Shown: piece by piece, positions 35,549-43,693 of the stretch | How the letters are laid out: the number at the start of each line of letters is the position of its first letter | Numbering within the stretch: position 1 is the first letter of the stretch | Source of the DNA: CAWBVG01 sp963792175 | Lineage (GTDB): Bacteria > Acidobacteriota > Vicinamibacteria > Vicinamibacterales > CAVVIG01 | Reading direction: 5' to 3' | Length of the DNA: 64,000 nucleotides | Assembly (NCBI GenBank): GCA_963792175.1 | Contig: CAWBVG010000047.1 | Coordinates: forward strand, 62,001 to 126,000 | Translations under genes and position numbers: made by a program | The notes under the pieces: model-generated | Databases searched by the model: none | Told to the model about the DNA's origin: nothing | What the model saw: the letters and a program-made list of their open reading frames with translations, nothing else

Positions 35549-35890
35549 GTGCCGGACGCATCACCGAATCGCGGCGTGATGATCGTGCTCGCCTATCTGT
35601 GGCTGCTGGCCGTCATCCCGCTGCTGGTCGAGAAGCAGGATCCGGAGGTGCAATGGCACGCGAAGCACGGCATCGTGCTGATGATCGCCGAACTGGCGGC
35701 GCTGTTCGCCTACATGCTCCTCACGAGCATCGTCACCGTCGCGGCGTTCGGCCTTGGCTGCATCCTCAGTCTCTTTCTGGTTTTCGCGTGGGTCGGCATT
35801 CTCGCGCTCCACGTGGCCGCCATCATCAAGGGCGTCAACGGCGGACGCCTGATCATCCCCGGACTCAGCGACTACGCGAATCGTTTCTAG
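35549..35890 (+). CDS. DUF4870-like small integral membrane protein
   Basis: This 113-residue protein starts at GTG 35549 (PDASPNRGVMIVLAYLWLLAVIPLL). It has three hydrophobic helices (about 11-25, 46-66, 68-92) separated by EKQDPEVQWHAKHGIVLM. The W-H-A-K-H-G element and the Gly-rich hairpin are typical of DUF4870/Tic20-like proteins. The function is unknown. It is followed 25 bases later by yidD, suggesting a membrane-protein biogenesis pair. Confidence 0.75.
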   Translation: MPDASPNRGVMIVLAYLWLLAVIPLLVEKQDPEVQWHAKHGIVLMIAELAALFAYMLLTSIVTVAAFGLGCILSLFLVFAWVGILALHVAAIIKGVNGGRLIIPGLSDYANRF

Positions 35891-35915
35891 AGCGCTGGCC
35901 GTCGTCGTCGCGTGC

Positions 35916-36149
35916 GTGATCGTTCTGAACGCGCAGACGGTGGCGGTGCGAGCCATCCACGTCTACCGCCACGCGCTGGCGCCGATCGCGGATCGGATGG
36001 GCATGCGCTGCCGCTTCACGCCGTCCTGCAGCCGGTATGCGGAGATCGCGATCACGCGGGACGGCGTCACGCGCGGCGGCTGGAAGGCACTCAAGCGGAT
36101 CGGCCGCTGTGGCCCGTGGACGCCTCTGGGCACGCGGGATGATCCGTAA
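35916..36149 (+). CDS. yidD: Membrane protein insertion efficiency factor YidD
   Basis: This 77-residue protein has the YidD core: VRAIHVYRHALAPIADRMGMRCRFTPSCSRYAEIAI, with the conserved Cys pair and RFTPSCS, followed by GGWKALKRIGRCGPWTPLG. YidD helps YidC insert inner-membrane proteins. GTG 35916 is the only common start codon close to the conserved part; the frame stays open upstream (LAVVVACVIVLNAQ), so an unusual earlier start is possible. Confidence 0.85.
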   Translation: MIVLNAQTVAVRAIHVYRHALAPIADRMGMRCRFTPSCSRYAEIAITRDGVTRGGWKALKRIGRCGPWTPLGTRDDP

Positions 36150-36190
36150 TCAGCGTTCGGCTATCTGCCTTCAGCTATCAGCGTTCAGCG
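36150..36190. repeat. CAGCGTTC / CTATCAGC spacer repeat
   Basis: TCAGCGTTCGGCTATCTGCCTTCAGCTATCAGCGTTCAGC has two CAGCGTTC copies and related CTATC words, at the convergent junction of yidD and the next gene. A similar word array lies at 51834-51855. Confidence 0.55.
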
Positions 36191-36567
36191 CCGCTCAGAA
36201 ACAGCTTCTTCCCGTCTTCGTGCAGCAGCACCCACAACCCGTACAGGCCGAGCGCGGTGCCGTACGGCAGCAGCAGGAGATCGATCGAGCCGAGCATCAG
36301 CGCCGCCATCCGCGACCACGGACGCCGGCGCCGGAGCGGGACGCCAACCGCGACGTGAGCGGCGCCCCAGACAATCGCGATGATCGCCAGCGCGGTGAAG
36401 ACCGCGGCAGTCAGGCCGGCGGCGAACTCGCCGCCTTCGGTGCGATTCGCGGAGGTGATCAACGCGACCGCGCCGACGCCGAGCGCCAGCGTCGACACGC
36501 CGACGAGCGTGGTGAGCAATCCCCAGACGATGAAGAGCATGCCCAGCAGATCGACGTGCGGTACCAT
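36178..36567 (-). CDS. Small four-helix membrane protein
   Basis: This 129-residue hydrophobic protein starts at ATG 36567 (VPHVDLLGMLFIVWGLLTTLVGVSTLAL). Four transmembrane helices are predicted at about 8-30, 42-50/55-75, 70-85 and 98-118. No known motif is seen and the function is unknown. The C-terminus (KLFLSGAER) runs into the spacer repeat. Confidence 0.65.
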   Translation of the reverse strand: MVPHVDLLGMLFIVWGLLTTLVGVSTLALGVGAVALITSANRTEGGEFAAGLTAAVFTALAIIAIVWGAAHVAVGVPLRRRRPWSRMAALMLGSIDLLLLPYGTALGLYGLWVLLHEDGKKLFLSGAER

Positions 36568-36580
36568 GGGACTGACGTCG

Positions 36581-36672
36581 GGCTCGGGGCTAGGGGCTAG
36601 TGAACGTACTCGTTGGATCGACGAAGTCAGAACACGAAGAGACCAAGACTTCGTGGCTTCGTGTCTTCGTGG
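36581..36672. repeat. GGGGCTA and CTTCGTG repeats with inverted arms
   Basis: GGCTCGGGGCTAGGGGCTAG (36581-36600) is followed by ACGAAGTC..ACACGAAGAGACC and its complement GACTTCGTGGCTTCGTGTCTTCGTGG. Two separate repeat families meet in one spacer. Confidence 0.7.
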
Positions 36673-36698
36673 CAGCCCGAGGCCGTTCGGTATCAAGG

Positions 36699-37109
36699 TC
36701 ACGCCGCCGAGGACCGGACGGCGACACGGACTTCCACGCGCACGAACGACGAGTCCGGGGACTTCAGGCGGAAGCGCAGGCGGGCGCCGTCGGGAACGCC
36801 GGCGGGCACCGGGACGCGCACGGAATGGTAGAAGCGCGACTCTCCAGTCCCGCGGCACAAACCGCACGGCTCAGTCCACGTCTCCCCGCGGCCGCCGCAG
36901 TTAGGACACGTGGCGCGCACCGGCACTTCGACCGAGATGACCAGACCGCCGCTGGCTTCCCGCGGCGACAGCGAAACCTCGGCGTGAAGCAGGTTGCGGC
37001 CTTCGCCTTCCATCCGCTCGCCGAGGAACCCGTCGCAGATGCGTTCGACGGCGCGCCCCACCGACGGGAAGTCGATGGCAATCTCGTCCGCAAAGCATTC
37101 GTGAGACAT
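36699..37109 (-). CDS. DnaJ-C-like zinc-finger protein without a J domain
   Basis: This is a 136-residue protein. The N-terminal helical part (FADEIAIDFPSVGRAVERICDGFLGE) is followed by EVSLSPREASGGLVISVEVPVRA and one zinc centre made of two CxxCxGxG motifs, CPNCGGRG and CGLCRGTG (normal DnaJ has four). SVRVPVPAGVPDGARLRFRLKSP is the DnaJ substrate-binding strand. There is no HPD-bearing J domain, so it cannot stimulate DnaK in the usual way and may be a stand-alone holdase. ATG 37109 diverges from a zinc-ribbon gene 33 bases away. Confidence 0.75.
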   Translation of the reverse strand: MSHECFADEIAIDFPSVGRAVERICDGFLGERMEGEGRNLLHAEVSLSPREASGGLVISVEVPVRATCPNCGGRGETWTEPCGLCRGTGESRFYHSVRVPVPAGVPDGARLRFRLKSPDSSFVRVEVRVAVRSSAA

Positions 37110-37142
37110 CAGCCGCTCTGGCGATAGGATAGAACAAGAACC

Positions 37143-37310
37143 ATGCCCGGCACCAAAGAATGTCCACTCTGTGGCGGATCGATGCGGCTCCGCCAGCGTG
37201 AGGACGTCGTGCGCATTCCAGGCAATCCCAGTGCCACGGTGCGCAGCACCAAAGAATGGCTATGCCCTGACTGCGACTACTTTGAAGAAGCCGAAGAGGA
37301 AAGCCGGTGA
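37143..37310 (+). CDS. 55-residue zinc-ribbon protein
   Basis: ATG 37143 to TGA 37310 encodes MPGTKECPLCGGSMRLRQRE, with partner knuckle WLCPDCDYFEEAEEE. The CPLCG...CPDCD pairs form a zinc ribbon, with an acidic tail. TAGAAC lies seven bases upstream of the ATG and there is no ribosome-binding site. The function is unknown; a nucleic-acid or protein-binding adaptor is plausible. Confidence 0.7.
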   Translation: MPGTKECPLCGGSMRLRQREDVVRIPGNPSATVRSTKEWLCPDCDYFEEAEEESR

Positions 37311-37313
37311 GGG

Positions 37314-37535
37314 CTAACGGGCACCGATCGTCAGCAGAACTTCTTTGCGGAGTGTATCTTCGAACTCTTCGAAGTTGAGCGCGGACTCACACTCGTCACA
37401 CAGCACTTCCAGGACCGCCGGACGGCTCTCTTCAGACACTTCCACGCGTCCGCCTTCGACATTCACGACGTGCATCTGCAGCGTTTTGACCAGAAAATTC
37501 CGGTCGTTGCCACAATTCGGACAGGTCAACGTCAC
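37314..37535 (-). CDS. Small Cys4 zinc protein
   Basis: This 73-residue protein starts at GTG 37535 (MTLTCPNCGNDRNFLVKTLQ). AAGGAG lies 9-14 bases upstream, while the frame remains open further upstream without support. Cysteine pairs CPNCG and CDEC (LEVLCDECESALNFEEF) would bind one zinc. An acidic, helical C-terminus follows (DTLRKEVLLTIGAR). The function is unknown. It is convergent with the 55-residue zinc ribbon and divergent from the next small gene. Confidence 0.7.
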   Translation of the reverse strand: MTLTCPNCGNDRNFLVKTLQMHVVNVEGGRVEVSEESRPAVLEVLCDECESALNFEEFEDTLRKEVLLTIGAR

Positions 37536-37610
37536 GTATGGAACTCCTTCGCCATTCGATTCTATGTAATGGCCGGGGCCAGAAGCAATGCAAATATGGC
37601 CGAAATCTGC

Positions 37611-37616
37611 TAGATT
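37611..37616 (+). promoter_or_regulatory. -10 box TAGATT, probable leaderless start
   Basis: TAGATT lies seven bases before ATG 37624; no Shine-Dalgarno sequence is present. Confidence 0.45.
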
Positions 37617-37623
37617 TCGCGCC

Positions 37624-37791
37624 ATGGCACCCGGATCTTACGAAATCCACAGCGAAGCGCGCGGTCCGCACTGGATCGCATGGGTCAGTCGCGACGGCAG
37701 TGGCAAACCCGAACGGTCGGTCGTGCTGGTCGCCGAGACGCGCGAGAAGGCGGAAGCCCGGGCCCGGGACTGGGCGGAGCGCGGGTACTAG
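37624..37791 (+). CDS. 55-residue hypothetical protein
   Basis: MAPGSYEIHSEARGPHWIAW, VSRDGSGKPERSVVLVAETR and EKAEARARDWAERGY form a compact beta-beta-beta-alpha pattern with a C-terminal helix. Codon use fits the genome and a -10 box sits seven bases upstream. The function is unknown. The AAGGCTC repeat starts six bases after the stop. Confidence 0.6.
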   Translation: MAPGSYEIHSEARGPHWIAWVSRDGSGKPERSVVLVAETREKAEARARDWAERGY

Positions 37792-37796
37792 CCCCG

Positions 37797-37853
37797 CCCC
37801 AAGGCTCAAGTTTCAAGGCTCAAGTTTCAAGGCTCAAGGCTCAGGCTCAAAGG
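37797..37853. repeat. AAGGCTC heptad repeat overlapping the helicase 3' end
   Basis: AAGGCTCAAGTTTC occurs twice in tandem (14-base unit), followed by AAGGCTCAAGGCTCAGGCTC heptads. The TGA of the helicase gene (37827) lies inside the array, so its last residues (SLSLEP) are repeat-encoded. Confidence 0.8.
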
Positions 37854-40671
37854 CCTGGCGACGAACCGGGATTTGATCGACGCTGGCAGGACCTCCCCCA
37901 GACTCCCCCGCCCGAACCGGCACACCCCGTCCTTGAACGCCGCCGACAGGTACAACCGGTCCCGCGCCCGCGTCAGCGCCACGTACAACAGCCGCTTGCT
38001 CTCTTCGCGCTCGCGCGCCTGCGCGTCTTCGTCGGCCTCCGACTGGTAATCGGCAATCGCAACCGACGCGTCGCCGGCGAAATCGTCGACGACCCGAATC
38101 GGAGGACGCCATCCTCCGGTGCCGCGACCCATGTTGACGAGAAAGACGATCGGGAATTCCAGCCCTTTGGCGGCGTGGACCGTCATCAGGCTGACTGCAT
38201 CGATGGCGTCGATCGCGGCGTTCGATTCGTCCCCCACCGCGAGCCGCTCCAGGTGGTCGGCGATGCGGGATAGCGTGGCATAGCCGCGGTTCTGGGCGCG
38301 CCGAACCATCCCGCGCAGCTTCTTCAGGTTCTCCCGCGCCTGACGGCGCCGCGGCCCGCGGAGCTCGTAGGCGTACGCCGTTTCGTCGAGCACCGCGTCG
38401 AGCAACGCCGACGGCGTCACTCGATCGACCAACGACAGCCACGACCCCACCGAGGCTCGCAGGCGCTCCAGGACGCGACGATCCTCGTCCGCCAGAGCTG
38501 GCACCGGCGCGGAACCCAGGATGATGGAGGCGGGATCGTCCGCGATCCGGGCGACCGCGCGATCCGACAGGCGGACGATCCGCGATCGCAAGAGCGCGGC
38601 GGCACGCAGATCCGACAGTGGGTCAGCGAGATACCGCAGCAGCGCGACCGCGTCCTGGATTTCGTCGGCGTCGAAGAATCCGAGGCCCTTGTAGACATAC
38701 GTCGAGACGCCGCGCGCTTCGAGCGCGGCCTCGAAGTCGCGATGGCTATCGCGCGAGCGGAAGAGGATGGCGATGTCGGCTGGACGCGCTTCTCGCGGTG
38801 TGCCCGTCGTCCGGTCCCGCACGATGGTTCCGGCCAGCAGGCGCACGATCTCGTCCGCAACCAGACCAACAGTGGTCGTGACGCCTTCGGCGGCGATGAA
38901 CGATACGGGTTCGGGACGGAGGTCGCTAGGAACCTCCGTCCCCACGCCGTCGCACGGGGGACGGAGGTTCCTGGCGACCTCCGTCCCGGGGAAACGATCG
39001 TCTGTGCCGAAACGGAAGGCGTCTCTACGCGCTGCGGTGGCCTCGCCGGCGACAATCTCCGCAAAAACCTCGTTGACGAACGCCAGGATCTCCGGCACCG
39101 ATCGGAAGCTCTGGGTGATGGCGTGCCGCGCGCCGCCGTCCGGGCGCAGAGCCTGCACGAACAGCGCGGCTTCGTCCACGACGGCGACGTCGGCGTCACG
39201 AAAGCCGTAGATCGACTGTTTGCGGTCGCCGACGATGAAGATCGACGGCGGCAGCGCGTCATCAGCCGCACCGAAACCTTCGCCCCACCCCTTCACGAGG
39301 TGACGGACCAGATCCCACTGCGCCCGGCTCGTGTCCTGAAATTCGTCCACGAGGACGTGGCGGTAGCGCGATTCGATGCGCAACCGGCTCTCCGCAAACT
39401 CGTCCAGGTCTTTCAGCAGCTTGATGGCGCGTTCCAGGACGCCGGAAAAGTCCAGCAGCGCGTGCGATTCCAGCGTGTCCTGGTACTGGCGCAGCGCCAC
39501 CGCGAAGATCCGCCAGACGCCGCGCGACATCACGGCGTTCAGGTCGCGCCGGAATCCGCGGATGGCGTCGGCCACGAGGGGCGCCAACGTCGCCGCCGTC
39601 GCCCGATGCCGCCGCCACGCGTCGTCGGTGTCGCAGTCCGCGGCGTTGAACGGGGTACCGGTGAAGCGCTCGCCGCGGGGTTTGCCGTCCTGCGTGAGGA
39701 AATAGGCGCGCAGGCGATCGATCAGATGTCGAAAGGCGGCTTGTTCCTCGCGGCCCTGAAAGGGCCCCCGATGCGCTCTCGCGACCCTGCCCGCGATCAG
39801 GCCCGCGGACCAGAAGGCGAATGTCCGCCGCCAGCATCGCGAACTGCGGATGATGGCAGGGGCCGTCGTTCAGGAACCCGTCCAGGCCGTCGCGCGCGCT
39901 GTCGAAGATGTCCACGAGCTTGACCGCCGCGGCCGCGCACGCCGTCGCGGCTGTGAGATTGCGCGGACCGCTCTGCAGAAAGCGGCGGAGGGCGTGCGGT
40001 GCCACCAGCCGCCGATCGAGCAGCGCGGCGATGCCGGCTCGCAGCCTTCGCTCGCCCAGCTGCGCGAACACCAGCGCCACGTCGTCGTCTTCCTTCGCGA
40101 CCGCCCGGCAGATACGCAGCGCCTGATCGAGCGACTCGCCGATCAAGCGAGGCACATCGGTGTCGGCCGCCAGATCGAAACCCGGGTCGACGTCCGCTTC
40201 GAGCGGAAACTCGCGCAGCAGCGACAGGCAGAACGCGTCGATCGTCGAAATCGCGATGTCGCCGAGACGCTCCTTCAGGTCGCGCCACCGCCCGGCGTCG
40301 AATTCCGAGAGGCGGCTCGCCTCCTTGAGCCGGTCGATGATCCGCTGCCGCATCTCGGCCGCGGCCTTGCGCGTGAACGTGATCGCGAGGATGTGATCCG
40401 GTTCGACGCCGGCCCGCAGCAGATTGACGTAGCGCTCGACGAGGACCCGCGTCTTTCCGGTGCCGGCGGACGCTTCGAGGACGATGTTTCGCGACGGGTC
40501 GATCGCCGCCAGTCTCGCCGAGACGTCAACAGCGCGCTGAGCGGCGGGTGGCGGCGCAGTAGGGGCTAGGGGCTGGGGGCTAGCTGATGCCGGGTTCGCG
40601 GTGCCGGGTGGATCCGGTGCCGGGATCGGTGCCGGGATCGAACCGCCATCGTCGTCGTCGAACGGCAGCAT
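37827..40671 (-). CDS. addA: AddA-like UvrD/RecB-family helicase, frameshifted, with in-frame palindrome
   Basis: This ~948-residue SF1 helicase has Walker A ASAGTGKTRVLVERY, AITFTRKAAAEMRQRI (Ia), RHVLVDEFQDTSRAQWDL (II), IVGDRKQSIYGFRDADV (III), TQSFRS (IV), VSLMTVHAAKGLEFPIVFLV (V) and LLYVALTRARDRLYLS (VI). It unwinds DNA at double-strand breaks with the nuclease subunit encoded upstream. The C-terminal nuclease domain usual in AddA is missing: the protein ends ~45 residues after motif VI, in repeat sequence. ATG 40671 follows the addB stop by four bases. The frame shifts near 39790. A palindromic element (38911-38990) adds ~26 residues. Confidence 0.82.
38911..38990. repeat. REP-like double palindrome inserted in frame in addA
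   Basis: Two hairpins, GGGACGGAGGT..ACCTCCGTCCC (38913-38942 and 38958-38987), are near-exact reverse complements of one another, including the loops (CGCTAGGA and TCCTGGCG, one mismatch). The whole is a larger inverted repeat with a ~14-base spacer. It is translated as GTEVARNLRPPCDGVG then TEVPSDLRPE between DDRFP and PVSFIA, without a stop. Confidence 0.85.
40559..40640. repeat. GGGGCTA and GGTGCCGGGATC repeats inside the addA 5' end
   Basis: AGGGGCTAGGGGCTGGGGGCTAG (in part at 40561-40583) and tandem GGTGCCGGGATC units lie within the N-terminal linker of the helicase. They are translated as a Pro/Ala-rich tail (SPQPLAPT; PAPIPAPDPPG) ahead of the Walker A domain. Confidence 0.7.
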
Positions 40672-40675
40672 CGGT

Positions 40676-43600
40676 TCAGACCTCACCGACGTAGTCCTTT
40701 CGACAGACGACGGCGTAGGTGCAGGTCTCGCAACGATAGACGTCATCAGGCTTTGGCGGGAATTGGCCGGCGTCGATCGCGTCGAGCGTGTCGGCCAGCC
40801 GCTGCTGGGCCTCGGCGAGTACCTTGTTGCGATCCGCCGCCGACGAAAACAGCGGCACGACGCGCCGTGGTCCCTTGAACGCGAGGTAGGCCGCCTCTCC
40901 GAGCGTCCAGTTGCGGCCGCGATGCGAGGCCAGCTGCTGCTCCGCGCAGATGCTGTAGATCGGCAGCTGCAGCGCCCGCGCTCGATTCGGCGGCCAGCCG
41001 AGTTTGTAGTCGATGAGCCGGAATGTTCCGTCCTCGAGCAAGTCGACGCGGTCGGCCTTGCCGCGAAGGGTCACCGTGCGCGGTCCGTTCGAGGAGGCCA
41101 TCGTGAAGGTCCCGTCGAGCCTGTGCTCGAGCAGCCGTTCGACGACCGCGATCGGCCGCTCGGCTTCCATGCGGAACACCGCCTCGCCGAGCCCGGCCGC
41201 CGCTGACGATCCCAGCAGGCGCGTGCGCTCCAGGCCGGCTTCGGCGGCCGGCAGACGCTCGAGGGCGCGGTCCACGACGTCCGTGAACATCTCGCGCGCG
41301 AGCTCCAGATTCGCGGGGGTGACCGCGCGATGGCCGGCTTTCTGCCATCGGTCGAAGAACTGCTCGAACACGTCGTGGACGAAGACGCCCTGCCGCCGCG
41401 GGTCCATCACCTCTTCGTCGTCCGGTTCCTCTTCGAGCGCGAGGACGTGGCGGGCGAAGAACTTGAACGGGCAATCGAGATAGGTTTCGAGCGCGCTGAC
41501 CGACCACGGGCGAGCGCGTGTCGCCGTCGAGCCGCGATCGCCGCTCGCGGCCACCGTCCCGTGGAACTCGGGCGCCTCGCCCGGGGAGCGGGCGATTCGC
41601 AGCTCCGCCCAGGCTCGAGCCTCGCCGCTGAGCCGGTCGAACACCACCGGGTCGAGTGACAACGCTTCGTCGACGAACACGCGCGAATCGACATCGGTCG
41701 TGCGTTCCACCGCGCTCAGGCGAGCGCGCGGGACCTCGTCGAGCTGCATCGACCGCGAGACGAGGGCGTCCTCGTCGAGCGTGAACGTGAACAACTGCGT
41801 TCGGCGCGCGGCGGATCCGAGGAGATCGACGAATCTGGCGTCCGCGGCGGCGCGTCGATCCTGTTCAGACGGCCAGCCGAGCGACTTGAGCAGCGAGGGC
41901 GGATAGAAGATGTTCCGGCGCGGCCGCTCGGGCCAGTCAGGATCGATCAGACCGACAATGGCCACGTCGTCGAACGACCCGTAACGGGCGGCCTGATCGT
42001 CGAGCAGCTGCACCCCGCCATCGACTGTCGGGGCCGGCACGAACGTCTGCTCTTCGATCGAGCGGCGAACGGCGAGCGCGACCTCGCGGATGGTCCACTC
42101 CGGATCGTCGTGCGCGAGATGCACCATCTCGAGGGCCTCGAGCAGGCCGGCCAGGGCTTCGCGCGCGCGGCGCTCGCGGGCGTCCAGCGGACCCGTACCC
42201 TCGAGCGGCCGCAATCGCGATGTCCAGAACTCGCGCAACAAGTGGATGTGCGCCGAAGCGGGCCGCGGCTCGGCCAGCGGCAGCAGCTCCAGCGTCGCGT
42301 GCCGCGCCGCCTGTAGCGCCGGGGACGAGGGCAGATCGTCGAGGCGGGCGGGATCTCCCAGATAGCGCGCGTGGCTCAAGGTTCTGTCGAGGGCGCTCGT
42401 CATGTCGCGAGTGACGGCAGCGCCATCCACCGTGAACACGAAATGCGGTGAACGAAGAAGCGCGATGAGCGTGCTCCGCGTGAAGTTCGCAGCCACCGCG
42501 TCGAGCACGAGGTCGAGGGCCGCGACTGTCGGTTCGGCGGCGAGCGGGAGCGCGTCGAACGCCTCGTACGGGATTCCGGACGCGCCGAAGACTTCGGCGG
42601 CGAGGTAGAGATACGGCAGCGGCCCCTTGAAGACCACCGCCGTGTGGCTCGACGGCACCGCTTCGCCGCTCGCTTCATCCGCTTTGATCTGGCGGGCGAT
42701 GGCGACGAGCTCCTCTTCGCGATCGCGAACCGTCCACCAGGGTTCTTCGGAGCCGGGCGGGGTGACGAGCATCGGTTGAGGGTCGCGTATGGCGGTCCGG
42801 TCGGCGCCGCCGTCGACACCGGTCACCTCCTCCAATCCCGGCCACCACGTGTGCAATCGCTCGTGGAACCCGGTGCGGAGCACCGCCTCGGTGCACACGA
42901 TGTCGAGCGTGTCGAGACCGGCGACTCGTGTCAGCAGATCGAAGTCGGCGCTGTACAGCCCCGCGGGATCGCCGATCCAGTCGGCCACGGACACGAGCAC
43001 GTGGCGAATCGGATCGACCGCTGCTTCGGACACCAGGCGATCGCGCAGCCCGTGCTCGTCGATGCCATCGGATTCGCCCACGCGGCGCTCGTACTCGCGA
43101 AATGTGCCGGCCAGGAACGCCGTCTGCGCCCGCATGCGCGCGGCGCCACGGTCGACCTCGTCGCCGCCCAGCGCCAGGTCGATCAGCTCTTCGAACCGGT
43201 TCACCTGCTGCGACTGCCGGCGCAGATGATCGTAGAACCGCAGCATTTCGGCGACGAGACCCGGCCGCAGCTGAAACGACAGCGGTTCGCTCTCGCGGGC
43301 GACCGATCGCGCGGCCGCCTGCGCGATGACGTCGCGTTCCAGCGCCGTCAGCCGCCGTGGAGGATTCGCGAGGCGCTCATGCAGCCGGTCGTACAGCTCG
43401 TCGCGCGTCGCGAACTGTCCGCGGTCGTCGCTCGAGCGCCTCAGCTGGCGCGCTGCGCCACTCGAGGGAACCACGATGATCGCGGATTGCGGATCTGGGA
43501 TCGCGTCCTTCGGCAGGCTCGACCCCGACCTGGGTCTCGGGATCGAAGGCCTGATGGCCACGCCAGGATCGTCCGCCGGAAGGCGTGCAGGTTCGGGACA

Positions 43601-43693
43601 CGGAGCAGCCGCGTCCGGCGAGGAGTGATCACGGGCTGCCGAGCTGGGGCAGGCGAAGCGCGGCGAGAATGTCGGTGCGAGCTTTGGCCCCAA
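40676..43693 (-). CDS. addB: AddB-like PD-(D/E)XK nuclease subunit with Fe-S cysteines
   Basis: This intact 1005-residue protein has a helicase-like, ATPase-inactive region (VVFKGPLPYLYLAAEVFGASGIPYEAF; VAIVGLIDPDWPERPRRNIFYPP) followed by the RecB-type nuclease RGKADRVDLLEDGTFRLIDYKLG (D..DYK). YLDCPFKFFARH and YRCETCTYAVVC supply the four cysteines of the AddB iron-sulfur staple. It resects broken DNA ends with AddA. The first ~70 residues after ATG 43693 look like translated spacer (IPDPQSAII matches the ATTGCGGA repeat), so the true start may be further in. Confidence 0.85.
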   Translation of the reverse strand: MGPKLAPTFSPRFACPSSAARDHSSPDAAAPCPEPARLPADDPGVAIRPSIPRPRSGSSLPKDAIPDPQSAIIVVPSSGAARQLRRSSDDRGQFATRDELYDRLHERLANPPRRLTALERDVIAQAAARSVARESEPLSFQLRPGLVAEMLRFYDHLRRQSQQVNRFEELIDLALGGDEVDRGAARMRAQTAFLAGTFREYERRVGESDGIDEHGLRDRLVSEAAVDPIRHVLVSVADWIGDPAGLYSADFDLLTRVAGLDTLDIVCTEAVLRTGFHERLHTWWPGLEEVTGVDGGADRTAIRDPQPMLVTPPGSEEPWWTVRDREEELVAIARQIKADEASGEAVPSSHTAVVFKGPLPYLYLAAEVFGASGIPYEAFDALPLAAEPTVAALDLVLDAVAANFTRSTLIALLRSPHFVFTVDGAAVTRDMTSALDRTLSHARYLGDPARLDDLPSSPALQAARHATLELLPLAEPRPASAHIHLLREFWTSRLRPLEGTGPLDARERRAREALAGLLEALEMVHLAHDDPEWTIREVALAVRRSIEEQTFVPAPTVDGGVQLLDDQAARYGSFDDVAIVGLIDPDWPERPRRNIFYPPSLLKSLGWPSEQDRRAAADARFVDLLGSAARRTQLFTFTLDEDALVSRSMQLDEVPRARLSAVERTTDVDSRVFVDEALSLDPVVFDRLSGEARAWAELRIARSPGEAPEFHGTVAASGDRGSTATRARPWSVSALETYLDCPFKFFARHVLALEEEPDDEEVMDPRRQGVFVHDVFEQFFDRWQKAGHRAVTPANLELAREMFTDVVDRALERLPAAEAGLERTRLLGSSAAAGLGEAVFRMEAERPIAVVERLLEHRLDGTFTMASSNGPRTVTLRGKADRVDLLEDGTFRLIDYKLGWPPNRARALQLPIYSICAEQQLASHRGRNWTLGEAAYLAFKGPRRVVPLFSSAADRNKVLAEAQQRLADTLDAIDAGQFPPKPDDVYRCETCTYAVVCRKDYVGEV

